A DNA stretch of 64,000 nucleotides from Shouchella clausii (lineage in GTDB: Bacteria; Bacillota; Bacilli; Bacillales; Bacillaceae_D): contig NZ_BCXJ01000001.1 of NCBI RefSeq assembly GCF_001598215.1, positions 186,001 to 250,000 of the forward strand. Direction: 5' to 3'. This document shows, one piece after another, positions 1 to 9,222 of this stretch (positions within the stretch are counted from its first letter, which is position 1; every line of letters begins with the position of its first letter). Position numbers and translations under genes: made by a program. The notes under the pieces were generated by a model. It ran no database searches. It was not told the DNA's origin and saw only the letters and a program-made list of their open reading frames with translations.

Positions 1-1
1 C

Positions 2-607
2 CAATTGCACCCTTACTTGTCAGGAGACGTAACCTTTTTCGGCGAACCCCTTAAAAAAGTAAAAACGCGGATTGGTTACGTTCCACAGCGAGGCTCAGTT
101 GATTGGGATTTTCCGACAAACGCTCTAGATGTTGTGCTGATGGGGCTGTATGGCCGGATTGGCTGGCTGAAATGGCCGCAAAAAAAACATCGGGAAAAAG
201 CAATGCAAGCACTTGAAAAAGTCGGGATGACTGAGTACGCAAATCGGCAAATTAGCCAGCTTTCTGGTGGGCAGCAGCAACGTGTGTTTTTAGCACGTGC
301 CCTTGTACAAGAGGCTGATCTTTATTTTATGGATGAGCCACTTGCTGGCGTCGACGCTGCTACAGAGCGAGCGATTATGGCGATATTAAAAGAGTTGCGT
401 AAAGAGGGAAAAACGGTTCTTGTCGTTCACCATGATTTACAGACAGTGGCTGATTATTTTGACCACGTGCTTTTTCTAAACAAGACGGTTATTGCCCATG
501 GGCCGACGGAAGAAGTGTATACGGCTGCTAATATTGAAAAAACGTACGGCGGTGCGATCCACTTCATGAAAGGGGATGGGCGCAATGTCAGTGCTATCAT
601 CCATTAA
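2..607 (+). CDS. mntB: Metal ABC transporter ATP-binding protein (MntB-like), 5' end cut by window edge
   Basis: ATPase that energises uptake of manganese or zinc from the cell membrane. The frame is open from base 2 and the protein begins mid-domain, so Walker A lies upstream of the window; the TTG at base 5 is not a credible start. Visible are the Q-loop region (GYVPQRG), the ABC signature LSGGQQQR, Walker B with DEP (YFMDEPLAGVD) and the H-loop His (VVHHD). The C-terminal part fits the Mn/Zn/Fe chelate importer class. It overlaps the downstream permease gene, which places it in an mntABCD-type operon. The exact metal (Mn against Zn) cannot be read from this fragment; MntB is preferred because of the order ATPase-permease-permease. 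Confidence 0.85.
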   Translation, partial: QLHPYLSGDVTFFGEPLKKVKTRIGYVPQRGSVDWDFPTNALDVVLMGLYGRIGWLKWPQKKHREKAMQALEKVGMTEYANRQISQLSGGQQQRVFLARALVQEADLYFMDEPLAGVDAATERAIMAILKELRKEGKTVLVVHHDLQTVADYFDHVLFLNKTVIAHGPTEEVYTAANIEKTYGGAIHFMKGDGRNVSAIIH

Positions 608-1517
608 CTTTCAATGGGTCCTCGTTAGTGCGATTTTGCTCGGTGTTGCCTCAGGCATGTTCGGCACGCTAGCTTACTGGAAAAAACAAAGCTTAATGAG
701 CGATGCTTTGTCTCACGCAGCGTTGCCAGGTGTTGTGATTGCCTTCATGATCATTCAAGAGAAACAATTGCTGTTTTTGATTATTGGCGCCGCTTTAAGT
801 GCCTTACTAGGCGCTTGGCTTATTTATGCGATCCGGTCTGCGACACGCATAAAGGAAGATGCGGCAATGGGCATTATTTTGTCCGTCTTTTTTGGCGGTG
901 GGATTGTGTTGTTAACGATTGTTAACCGCACTGCTGGTGGCAATCAAAGCGGACTTGACACATTTATTTTTGGCCAGGCGGCGAGCATGGTGCGCCAAGA
1001 TGTGTACACAATGGCGGCGCTGGCGGCAGCGGTTATTTTGCTTATCGTGATTGCCTTTAAAGAGTGGAAGCTCTATTTGTTCGATGCTGATTTTGCCAAA
1101 GGGCTGGGGCTGCCAGTACCTGTTATGAATGGGTTCTATGTGTTTGGCCTCGTTACGACGATTGTAATCGGCATACAAGCCGTCGGAGTGATTTTAATGG
1201 CTGCTCTTTTAATCATTCCTGCCGTCAGCGCCCGTTATTGGACCCATTCCTTTAAGGGGATGATGGTCCTCTCTGCTGTTTTTGGCGGTTTTTCTGGAGC
1301 GTTTGGCACGTTTATTAGCGCTCAAGGAGCGGGCTGGCCTACTGGCCCGTTCATTGTTCTTTCGGCAACAGCCTTTTTCCTCGTTTCCCTTGTATTTGGA
1401 AAAGAAAAAGGCTTGCTTACTGAACGAATTGAATTTAAAAAGCAACAACGGGATGCACGCGCCCAAAATGACGAGGAAGCAAAGCGGATTGCAGCAGAAG
1501 GGGGTGGGCAGCCATGA
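585..1517 (+). CDS. mntC: Metal ABC transporter permease (MntC-like)
   Basis: Integral membrane permease of the ABC-3 family, 310 residues with about eight to nine hydrophobic segments and a charged C-terminal tail. Family hallmarks include the N-terminal GTLAYWKKQSLMSDALSHA stretch and the ILMAALLIIPA segment. The ATG at 585 is preferred over the in-frame ATG at 576 because the purine-rich AAAGGGGA ends about nine bases before it. It overlaps the ATPase gene by 23 bases and the next permease gene by four, so the three are translationally coupled. Two different permeases in tandem are as in B. subtilis mntC/mntD. Confidence 0.85.
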   Translation: MSVLSSINFQWVLVSAILLGVASGMFGTLAYWKKQSLMSDALSHAALPGVVIAFMIIQEKQLLFLIIGAALSALLGAWLIYAIRSATRIKEDAAMGIILSVFFGGGIVLLTIVNRTAGGNQSGLDTFIFGQAASMVRQDVYTMAALAAAVILLIVIAFKEWKLYLFDADFAKGLGLPVPVMNGFYVFGLVTTIVIGIQAVGVILMAALLIIPAVSARYWTHSFKGMMVLSAVFGGFSGAFGTFISAQGAGWPTGPFIVLSATAFFLVSLVFGKEKGLLTERIEFKKQQRDARAQNDEEAKRIAAEGGGQP

Positions 1518-2395
1518 TTTCGTATGAAGGGTGGATTCTAATAACTGGAGCCCTGGTCGGCATTACATGCGGCCTCGTTGGCGCCTACTTAATTTTGCGG
1601 CGGATGGCGATGATGGCCGATGCGATCAGCCATACCGTTTTGCTTGGCATTGTCATCGCGTTTCTCATTACCCAGAGCTTAGAAGGCGTGCATATGCTCA
1701 TTGGCGCGATTGGCGCTGGGATATTGACCACATTTCTCGTTCAGTGGTTCCATTCCAAAGGGGTCGAACACGACGCTTCAATTGGCGTTGTGTTTACGTC
1801 GCTATTCGCTCTTGGCGTCATATTAATATCAACAGCTGTAGGCAACGTTCACCTTGATATTAAGCATGCCTTAATGGGAGAAATTGCTTTTATTCCTTGG
1901 AATCGATTGACGCTCTTTGGCTTTGAGATCCCTGTTGCTACGGCCACGTTGCTGCTTGTGTTGGTGATCGTTTTGTTTTTTGTGCTCGCTTTCTACAAAG
2001 AATGGAAAATCACCTCTTTTGATCCAGCATTGGCTTTAAGCCTCGGTTTGCCTGTGATGTTGCTTCATTATCTATTTATGACGCTTGTCTCGATCACGAC
2101 GGTCGCTTCATTTGACGCAGTTGGGGCGATTATGGTTGTGGCTATGCTCATTACGCCAGCTGCTTCTGCCTATTTATGGACCAACCGCTTATCGATTATG
2201 CTCGTTTTAAGTGCTGCCTTTGGCGCGTTGTCGGCTATTCTCGGCTATTATGTCGCCGTCTGGCTAGATAGTTCAATTTCAGGGTCGATGGCGTTAATGA
2301 CAGGTGCTGTGTTTCTTGTTAGTTTTATTTGTTCCCCAGCGCATGGACTTGTCTCAAGATGGGTACGGCCTGAGGAGACAACGAAAGCACAATAA
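1514..2395 (+). CDS. mntD: Metal ABC transporter permease (MntD-like)
   Basis: Second ABC-3 family permease, 293 residues and multi-spanning. It shares with the preceding gene the MADAISHTVLLGIVIAF segment and the MVVAMLITPAASAYLW segment near the C-terminus, so the two are paralogues expected to form a heterodimeric channel with the MntB-like ATPase. The start overlaps the stop of the upstream gene by four bases with a GGGGTGGG ribosome-binding site. It is the last gene of the operon and is followed at once by a strong hairpin terminator. The Mn specificity is inferred from gene order only; a Zn (ZnuB-type) role is possible. Confidence 0.85.
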   Translation: MISYEGWILITGALVGITCGLVGAYLILRRMAMMADAISHTVLLGIVIAFLITQSLEGVHMLIGAIGAGILTTFLVQWFHSKGVEHDASIGVVFTSLFALGVILISTAVGNVHLDIKHALMGEIAFIPWNRLTLFGFEIPVATATLLLVLVIVLFFVLAFYKEWKITSFDPALALSLGLPVMLLHYLFMTLVSITTVASFDAVGAIMVVAMLITPAASAYLWTNRLSIMLVLSAAFGALSAILGYYVAVWLDSSISGSMALMTGAVFLVSFICSPAHGLVSRWVRPEETTKAQ

Positions 2396-2402
2396 AAGAA
2401 GG

Positions 2403-2442
2403 AAGCCCAGACCTTTTTGGACAATGAGGTCTGGGCTTTTAT
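2403..2442 (+). terminator. Rho-independent terminator of the metal ABC operon
   Basis: An 11-bp perfect stem (AAGCCCAGACC with GGTCTGGGCTT) is followed by TTTATTT, eight bases after the stop of the last permease gene. Confidence 0.85.
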
Positions 2443-2465
2443 TTGTGTCTTTAGGTGAAAAGCGG

Positions 2466-3035
<570 letters not shown>

Positions 3036-3056
3036 CTATTATGGGTATGTTTATGT

Positions 3057-3086
3057 AAAAAACCGCCCTCCATGCAGAGGACGGCC
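3057..3086 (-). terminator. Terminator of the YflT-like stress gene
   Basis: On the minus strand an 8-bp stem (CCGTCCTC with GAGGGCGG, one G-U pair) is followed by six T residues. Confidence 0.8.
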
Positions 3087-3096
3087 TTTTAAGAGC

Positions 3097-3441
3097 TTAA
3101 AAGGTAAACTGGGCGTCTTGATTTGTTACAGCGACAATCACTTTGCCTTGGTCAAGACGCTCTTCCAATTGTTCAGCTTCATCTGCAGTAAAGCCAATTT
3201 CTTCAAGTTTGGCCCGAAGCTCATCGCCTTTTTTTCGGAACGTGTTTTTAAGTGCAGTGCCTAACCCAGTCTCAGCTGCACTGATTTTGTTAGCGTCGGC
3301 GTTATCGGCCACACGCTCTGTCCGGTCGTCGTCGTGAGTGATGACATAAATGTCGTCTTCAGATACGTTCTTTGCTTTCAGGGCATTGACTGCTTGGACC
3401 ACTTCTTCATCATTGAAAAACTCTTTATAAACAGGTTTCAT
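3097..3441 (-). CDS. General stress protein, YflT/17M family
   Basis: A 114-residue acidic soluble protein of the heat-induced stress protein YflT family (general stress protein 17M type). The N-terminus (KPVYKEFFNDEEVVQAVNALKAKNVSEDDIYVIT) is the typical alpha/beta start of the family, followed by a flexible DDDRTERVADNADANK region and a C-terminal helical part ending in a short strand (KVIVAVTN). In B. subtilis relatives are SigB-dependent; no clear SigB promoter was recognised here. The start ATG has GGGAGGCGATACAAC upstream. The molecular function is unknown. Confidence 0.75.
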   Translation of the reverse strand: MKPVYKEFFNDEEVVQAVNALKAKNVSEDDIYVITHDDDRTERVADNADANKISAAETGLGTALKNTFRKKGDELRAKLEEIGFTADEAEQLEERLDQGKVIVAVTNQDAQFTF

Positions 3442-3509
3442 GTTGTATCGCCTCCCTGTTTTTTGCTTACCCCGCTCTCAAAATCTTAAAACGTAGGAAA
3501 GCAAAAATG

Positions 3510-3794
3510 CTATAAAGCTGGAGGATGCTGTTGTTTTAAAATTCGGCTATCAAACACAAACGGGCCGAATGGAATAACGGAGGCGATGCTTGCCAACAGC
3601 GCCGTTTTAAAAGACCAAGCGCGGCTGAAAAAATACGAAGCGACAAACAGCATGTAAACAATAAACAAAACACCATGTGCCATCCCGACAATGCTTACTG
3701 CTTCAGGAATACCAGCAAAATATTTTAATGGCATTGCCACAAACAGCAATAGCAGCAACGAGATGCCTTCTATATAACTAATCCATTTGAACAT
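3510..3794 (-). CDS. DUF3817 small membrane protein (YdzA-like)
   Basis: A 94-residue membrane protein with three hydrophobic segments. It begins MFKWISYIEGISLLLL and contains the G-AHG-LFI-Y pattern (VGMAHGVLFIVYMLF) typical of DUF3817. A longer open frame reaches 3920, but the ATG at 3794 is chosen because AAGGAGGG lies seven bases upstream and the extra N-terminal residues do not look like the family. Function is unknown; relatives are often encoded beside transporters or exported proteins. Confidence 0.7.
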   Translation of the reverse strand: MFKWISYIEGISLLLLLFVAMPLKYFAGIPEAVSIVGMAHGVLFIVYMLFVASYFFSRAWSFKTALLASIASVIPFGPFVFDSRILKQQHPPAL

Positions 3795-4063
3795 ACGTGC
3801 CCTCCTTACTCTTTCCTTTAGTATAACAGCAAGCATGGCAGTGATGTAGCGTAGAAGGAGAAAACATGCTTTTTTTGAAAAATGGTCAACTTTTAAAAGG
3901 AGACGTCGTTCCGGTAGCAAAGATTAGTGTCCACGAAGGGAAGAGAGCTTTATTCCATTGATTGCCCTTCACTGAAGTCGACAAAGCCAATCAGACAGAA
4001 GCCTTCCCTCTCAAACAGCTTATCGATTTTGTCTATGTTATACTACTTAAAAGAGGTGAGCAA

Positions 4064-5266
4064 ATGAAAGCCTACGAGCAAACCGTTACGGTTAGTGATA
4101 AAGTAGCTGTTCGATTAAAAAAGGGATACCCCCTTTTTCATAAAGATGATTTTCACTTGCCTGCTGACGTCCGCGAGGGGACGACTCTTCGCATTACAGA
4201 TGGCACCGGCCGTTTTTTGGCGCGTGGCTATTATGGAAAACAGAATGTCGGCCAAGGCTGGGTGCTTTCCACTAACAAAGACGAGCCGATTGACGCCCGT
4301 TTTTTTAAGGGGAAAATTGAAACGGCTTTAAACAAACGGGCCGGGCTTTTTGTCAATGAAGAGACAACCGCATTCCGTGTCTTAAATGGGGAAGGAGACG
4401 GAGTCGGCGGACTTACGATTGACTACTATGAAGGTTTTTTTGTGGTAACGTGGTATAGCAAAGGCATTTATTCATTTCGCAGCCAAGTTCTTGAGGCGCT
4501 TACTGCGTGTACGGCCTACAAAGGAATCTATGAGAAGAAACGTTTCGCCCGTGAAGGCAAATATGTCGAAGATGACGATTTCGTTTGTGGCGAGCGAGGC
4601 CAGTTTCCATTGCTTGTCAAAGAAAATGGCATGTATTACGCCGTTTATTTAAATGATGGACCAATGACCGGTATTTTTCTCGACCAGCGCCACGTAAGAA
4701 AACGGATTCGTGACCAATACGCCCCTGGAGCGCGAATGTTAAATCTTTTTTCCTATACAGGTGCTTTTTCTGTTGCCGCCGCGCTTGGCGGGGCAGCTTA
4801 CACAACAAGCGTTGACCTCGCCAACAGGAGCCGTTCGAAAACAGAAGAACAATTTTTAATTAATGGCATTGCCGTTGAAGACCAGCATATTGTTGTCATG
4901 GACGCATTTCGCTATCTATCCTATGCTGAAAAAAATCGGCTTGAGTTTGATTTGGTAGTCCTTGATCCGCCTAGCTTTGCCCGTTCAAAAAAACGGACAT
5001 TCAGCGCGGCAAAAGACTACACGCTTTTGTTGGAGAAGGCGCTCTCGGTAACAGCGACAAACGGTGTTATTGTGGCCTCAACCAATGCTGCCAACGTTGA
5101 ATTGAAACGATTTAAACAATTTGTAGAACAGGCATGCAAAGTCAAAAACTGCAGCTATGAACTGCTTGAAGAACATCGGCTTCCAGAGGATTTTGCCACT
5201 TCGCCGGCCTATCCTCAAGGGCAATATTTAAAAGTGCTCATCATCCGAATAACGGGCAAGGAGTGA
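4064..5266 (+). CDS. Class I SAM-dependent rRNA methyltransferase (RlmI/YwbD-like)
   Basis: A predicted 23S rRNA cytosine methyltransferase, 400 residues, the usual length for RlmI. An N-terminal PUA-like domain (about residues 1-80) is followed by a linker and a Rossmann methyltransferase domain. The SAM site is visible as MLNLFSYTGAFSVAAALGGA, and the catalytic-loop motif as LVVLDPPSFARSKK. The ATG at 4064 is preferred to the upstream in-frame codon at 3962 because AGAGGTGAG precedes it. An extended -10 (TGTTATACT, 4036-4044) lies close upstream, implying a very short leader. The exact target base is inferred from the family. It is followed by topB after four bases. Confidence 0.8.
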   Translation: MKAYEQTVTVSDKVAVRLKKGYPLFHKDDFHLPADVREGTTLRITDGTGRFLARGYYGKQNVGQGWVLSTNKDEPIDARFFKGKIETALNKRAGLFVNEETTAFRVLNGEGDGVGGLTIDYYEGFFVVTWYSKGIYSFRSQVLEALTACTAYKGIYEKKRFAREGKYVEDDDFVCGERGQFPLLVKENGMYYAVYLNDGPMTGIFLDQRHVRKRIRDQYAPGARMLNLFSYTGAFSVAAALGGAAYTTSVDLANRSRSKTEEQFLINGIAVEDQHIVVMDAFRYLSYAEKNRLEFDLVVLDPPSFARSKKRTFSAAKDYTLLLEKALSVTATNGVIVASTNAANVELKRFKQFVEQACKVKNCSYELLEEHRLPEDFATSPAYPQGQYLKVLIIRITGKE

Positions 5267-5270
5267 TTGA

Positions 5271-7463
5271 ATGAAGAAAAAAGCAGTATTAGCAGAAAAA
5301 CCGTCTGTAGCCCGGGATATTGCCAGGGTTCTTGGGTGCAACCAAAAAGGAAACGGTTATTTCGAAGGAAACGGCTATATTATTACATGGGCGCTTGGCC
5401 ATTTAGTAACACACGCAGATCCTGAGCATTACGGCAAGCAGTATAAAACCTGGAAGCTAGAAGAACTGCCGATGTTGCCAAAACGCCTTGAGCTTGTCGT
5501 TATCAAACAAACGGCGAAACAGTTCCATGCTGTTAAGCACGTATTAAACCGCCAAGATGTAGGAGAGGTCGTGATAGCGACTGATGCTGGGCGTGAAGGG
5601 GAACTCGTTGCCCGGTGGATTTTGGAGAAAGCCCATGTCAAAAAACCCGTTAAACGGTTATGGATTTCGTCTGTTACGGATAAAGCCATTAAAGATGGAT
5701 TTAAACAACTGAAAGATGGCAAACGTTACGAAACATTATACGCTGCAGCAGAAGCAAGAGCCGAGGCCGATTGGTATGTCGGAATTAACGGAACAAGGGC
5801 GTTGACGACAAAGCATAATGCCCAACTGTCCTGCGGCCGTGTGCAGACGCCTACGCTCGCTATTCTTGCCGACCGGGAGGAAGCGATCCGCAAGTTTGTG
5901 CCAAAACCGTACCACACCATTTCTGTAGAAACGAAAGACGGTGTCACATTCCGCTGGGCGGACAGGCGCTCAAAAGAGGAACGGATTTTTGACGACAAGC
6001 GGGCGAAAATGCTGCAAGAGAAGTTACAGCAGTCTGCCGTTGTCATTGATTCCGTCAACGCAAAAACAAAGCGGACGCCTCCACCGCCTCTTTACGACTT
6101 GACGGAACTGCAGCGCGAGGCAAACAAGCGCTTTGGCTATTCGGCTAAAGAAACGCTTGCTGCTTTACAACGTTTGTATGAACAACATAAAGCAATTACG
6201 TATCCGCGCACAGATTCGCGCTATCTTTCTTCTGATCTTGTCGAAACGTTGAAAGAACGCCTCCATGCCGTTGATGTCCAGCCTTTCCGCAAAATGGTAG
6301 CAAACGCCAAAAAACAGGGGCTTGCCCATGCAAAACGGCAAATGGTCAACAATGCAAAAGTGTCGGACCACCATGCGCTCATTCCAACGGAACAACCTCA
6401 GAGTGCAAGCGCAATGAGCGACAAGGAAACAAAGCTGTATCACTTAATCGTGCGTCGTTTTCTGGCAAACTTTTTCCCACCAAGTGAGTCAGAGTTAACG
6501 TCAGTGGAAGCGACGGCAAACGGAGAGCTGCTGCGGGCCAAAGGTGAACGCCTTGTGTCTGCTGGATGGCGCGGGCAGCAAACAGGTGAAGAAGACGAAG
6601 CGTTGGCTCGCTTGTTGCCAGCTATGAGCAAAGGCGATAAAAAGGCTGTTAAACTTGTAGGCATGACACAAGGCAAAACAAGCCCACCGCCTCGTTTTAA
6701 TGAAGGTACATTATTAGCGGCGATGGAAAAACCTGCCCAGCATATGGAAGCGAAAGATGAGACGATTAAAAAAACGCTTGCACAAGCTGGCGGAATTGGG
6801 ACAGTAGCGACGCGGGCCGATATAATTGAAAAGCTTTTCTCTAGCTTCTACATTGAAAAGAAAGGCAAAGATTTATATATCACTTCAAAAGGCAAGCAGC
6901 TGCTTGAGCTTGTTCCGGCTGAATTGAAGTCGCCAGCGCTTACAGCAGAATGGGAACAACGGCTCGAAAAGATTGTCCAAGGCAAAGAGCAAAAACAAGC
7001 GTTTATTGCAGAAATGAAGGAATACGCCAAAGCTGTTGTCGCCCAAGTGAAAGCCGACACAGCCACTTTCCGCCACGACAATAAAACAGGTGAAAAATGT
7101 CCTGAATGCGGAAAATTTCTCCTCGAAGTAAATGGCAAAAAGGGCAAAATGCGCGTATGCCAAGACCGAGAATGCGGTTATCGAAAAAACATTGCAATGA
7201 CCACAAATGCACGCTGCCCAAAATGCAAAAAGAAACTAGAGCTTCGCGGTGAAGGCGAAGGCCAAGTGTTTGCTTGTGTCTGCGGCCATCGCGAGAAAAA
7301 GGCGCAATTTGAACAACGACGTAAACAAAACAAACATAAAAACGTATCAAAACGAGAAGTGCAGAACTATATGAAGAAGCAAAACAAGCAAGACCAGTTT
7401 GCGAATTCGGCACTTGCCGACCAGCTCGCTAAGCTAGGCCTCGGAAAAGGCGACGACTCTTGA
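5271..7463 (+). CDS. topB: DNA topoisomerase III
   Basis: Type IA topoisomerase, 730 residues, which relaxes or decatenates DNA through a transient tyrosine-phosphodiester on one strand. The N-terminal TOPRIM domain carries ATDAGREGE (about 103-111). The active-site tyrosine is in ITYPRTDSR (Tyr about 311). The C-terminus has two Cys4-type zinc ribbons (starting CPECGKF near residue 610, then CPKCKKK), followed by a basic tail. The presence of zinc ribbons and length match Bacillus TopB. It lies four bases after the methyltransferase gene with AAGGAGTGATTG upstream, so the two are probably cotranscribed. Confidence 0.93.
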   Translation: MKKKAVLAEKPSVARDIARVLGCNQKGNGYFEGNGYIITWALGHLVTHADPEHYGKQYKTWKLEELPMLPKRLELVVIKQTAKQFHAVKHVLNRQDVGEVVIATDAGREGELVARWILEKAHVKKPVKRLWISSVTDKAIKDGFKQLKDGKRYETLYAAAEARAEADWYVGINGTRALTTKHNAQLSCGRVQTPTLAILADREEAIRKFVPKPYHTISVETKDGVTFRWADRRSKEERIFDDKRAKMLQEKLQQSAVVIDSVNAKTKRTPPPPLYDLTELQREANKRFGYSAKETLAALQRLYEQHKAITYPRTDSRYLSSDLVETLKERLHAVDVQPFRKMVANAKKQGLAHAKRQMVNNAKVSDHHALIPTEQPQSASAMSDKETKLYHLIVRRFLANFFPPSESELTSVEATANGELLRAKGERLVSAGWRGQQTGEEDEALARLLPAMSKGDKKAVKLVGMTQGKTSPPPRFNEGTLLAAMEKPAQHMEAKDETIKKTLAQAGGIGTVATRADIIEKLFSSFYIEKKGKDLYITSKGKQLLELVPAELKSPALTAEWEQRLEKIVQGKEQKQAFIAEMKEYAKAVVAQVKADTATFRHDNKTGEKCPECGKFLLEVNGKKGKMRVCQDRECGYRKNIAMTTNARCPKCKKKLELRGEGEGQVFACVCGHREKKAQFEQRRKQNKHKNVSKREVQNYMKKQNKQDQFANSALADQLAKLGLGKGDDS

Positions 7464-7476
7464 TTTGATAGGGAAT

Positions 7477-7516
7477 AAGCCCGCATGCAGCCGAAATAAG
7501 CATGCGGGCTTTGTTG
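7477..7516 (+). terminator. Terminator after topB
   Basis: A 12-bp perfect stem, AAGCCCGCATGC with GCATGCGGGCTT, is followed by TGTTGT; the T-run is short but the stem is strong. Confidence 0.75.
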
Positions 7517-7566
7517 TACTTCTGTTTTTACACAGTTGAACAACTGCCTTGCCTCTTTAGCCAATC

Positions 7567-7619
7567 TTTACGAATGTTAACGGTTTATTTGCGGTTGCTT
7601 TACATCGGCCCTTTATACT
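7567..7619 (+). promoter_or_regulatory. PhoP-box array and -10 element of the alkaline phosphatase gene
   Basis: Four TT-A-like repeats occur at 7567 (TTTACG), 7577 (TTAACG), 7588 (TTTGCG) and 7599 (TTTACA), spaced 10, 11 and 11 bases. This fits the PhoP recognition pattern of TTHACA repeats once per helical turn. A TATACT -10 lies at 7614-7619, so the array spans roughly -59 to -22 of the expected start of transcription, the usual place for PhoP activation in Bacillus. There is no good -35 of the SigA type. The match is by eye. Confidence 0.65.
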
Positions 7620-7661
7620 TACAAATGGAGATCATTCTTACCCCAATGGGAGGCGAAAAGC

Positions 7662-9002
7662 ATGAAACGTTCAAAGAAATTGGCAGTGGCAGGATTGGTT
7701 GGGATCGTGTGTCTTGGAGCGACCTACACGGCGGCATTTGCATCAGACAGTGGGGAAGTAGGAGAAGGCGACAATCAGCCTAGCAGCGGACAAGCCAAAA
7801 ATGTCATCTTTTTAATTCCTGATGGCTTTTCGCAAGGCTATACAAACAATTACCGTTTATACAAGGAAGATGGCGAGCCTATTTGGGACGAACGCAACAT
7901 GCTGCGCGCCTTCGTGCAAACGCACTCGGCAAATGCAGAAGTGACCGATTCAGCCGCAGCAGGCACTGCTTTAGCAACCGGGGAAAAAACGAATAATGGC
8001 ATGATCGGCATAACTCCTGATGGACAAACATTGTCGACAATTCTCGATTCAGCGAAAGAAAACGGCAAGCGTACAGGACTTGTGGCTACATCAACGATTA
8101 CACACGCGACGCCTGCCGCTTTTGCTGTTAGCGTAGAGTCACGGAACAGCTACACGGAAATCGCCTCACAAATGGTCGCAAACGATCATATCGATTTAAT
8201 GCTTGGCGGTGGCCGGGCAGAGTTTGTACCTGAAGACCAAGGCGGTATTCGCGAAGATGGCGTTGATTTAATAAGCGAAGCAGAAGAAAAAGGGTTTGCA
8301 TTTGTAGAGACAGCGCGGCAATTAACGAACTGGAATGGCGAAGAAGATCGCCTGCTTGGCTTGTTTGCTGAAGAAGCGCTGTCGCCGGCAGCTAATAAAC
8401 GGACGGACGAGCCTAGTTTAGGGGAGATGACCGAAAAAGCAATTGAATTCTTGTCAAAAGAAGACAATGGGTTTTTCTTAATGGTAGAAGGCAGCCAAAT
8501 TGACTGGGCAGGACACGCCAATGACGCCTATTACGCCATGACGGATACGGCCGCTTTTGAAGAAGCAGTCGAAGCAGCGGTCGATTTTGCAGATGAGAAT
8601 GGCGAGACGCTCGTCGTCATGGTCGGTGATCATGATACAGGTGGGATGGCCGTCCATGCTTCGGAAGAAGGGGATCCGTCTAAGCTTCATGGTGTCTCTG
8701 CATTGGGCAGCGATATGGCTGCTGAAGTCGAACGGAATTATAGCAACTTAAAAGAAGTGCTCGAAACATACACGGATTTTGAATGGACAGAAGAAGAACT
8801 GGACCAACTGAAAGAAAGCGACTCACTGGAATTAGCGATCAATACGGCCATCAGCGAAAAAGCAGGCGTAGCCTGGTCGTCGTTAGATCATACAGGCATT
8901 GACGTGCCACTGTACGCTTACGGCGCCGGGGCAGAACGGTTTAGCGGCACGATCGACAACACCGAAGTGCCGAAAATGATGAAAGCAGCACTGGGGATTT
9001 AA
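7662..9002 (+). CDS. Secreted alkaline phosphatase
   Basis: Exported phosphomonoesterase of the PhoA family, 446 residues. A Sec signal peptide is clear (KRSKK basic start, hydrophobic core LAVAGLVGIVCLG, cleavage probably after AFA near residue 28). The metal site starts with FLIPDGFS, the catalytic serine is in DSAAAGT (Ser about 97), and further ligands are in ATITHATPAAF-like TITHATP, EGSQIDWAGH, VGDHDTGG and SLDHTG. The protein is acidic, as is common for exported proteins of alkaliphiles. The PhoP-box array upstream indicates induction by phosphate starvation. It is monocistronic, with a terminator after it. Confidence 0.92.
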   Translation: MKRSKKLAVAGLVGIVCLGATYTAAFASDSGEVGEGDNQPSSGQAKNVIFLIPDGFSQGYTNNYRLYKEDGEPIWDERNMLRAFVQTHSANAEVTDSAAAGTALATGEKTNNGMIGITPDGQTLSTILDSAKENGKRTGLVATSTITHATPAAFAVSVESRNSYTEIASQMVANDHIDLMLGGGRAEFVPEDQGGIREDGVDLISEAEEKGFAFVETARQLTNWNGEEDRLLGLFAEEALSPAANKRTDEPSLGEMTEKAIEFLSKEDNGFFLMVEGSQIDWAGHANDAYYAMTDTAAFEEAVEAAVDFADENGETLVVMVGDHDTGGMAVHASEEGDPSKLHGVSALGSDMAAEVERNYSNLKEVLETYTDFEWTEEELDQLKESDSLELAINTAISEKAGVAWSSLDHTGIDVPLYAYGAGAERFSGTIDNTEVPKMMKAALGI

Positions 9003-9055
9003 TGCAGTTGATTTTCAAGCCGGAAAAGAAATTTGCAATAAAATCTAGCATCATT

Positions 9056-9089
9056 AAAGGAAGAGGACGCTGACGGCGCCTCTTCCTTT
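9056..9089 (+). terminator. Terminator after the alkaline phosphatase gene
   Basis: An 11-bp stem (AAAGGAAGAGG with CCTCTTCCTTT) surrounds a 12-base loop. Confidence 0.75.
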
Positions 9090-9222
9090 GTTACTGCAGC
9101 TGCCGTCTCATCGAACATACGCGAGTGAAGAACCTAAATGAAACGCACAGAGGACATAAAGCTCTTTCTCGAGTATACTGGAATTAAATTTAAGTTGCAT
9201 GACAGATACTGGAGGTTAAAAC

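Noticed and set aside
2-607. ABC ATPase lacking Walker A
   Set aside because: The protein is cut by the window edge at its 5' end; the frame is open to base 2, so it is not a degenerate gene.
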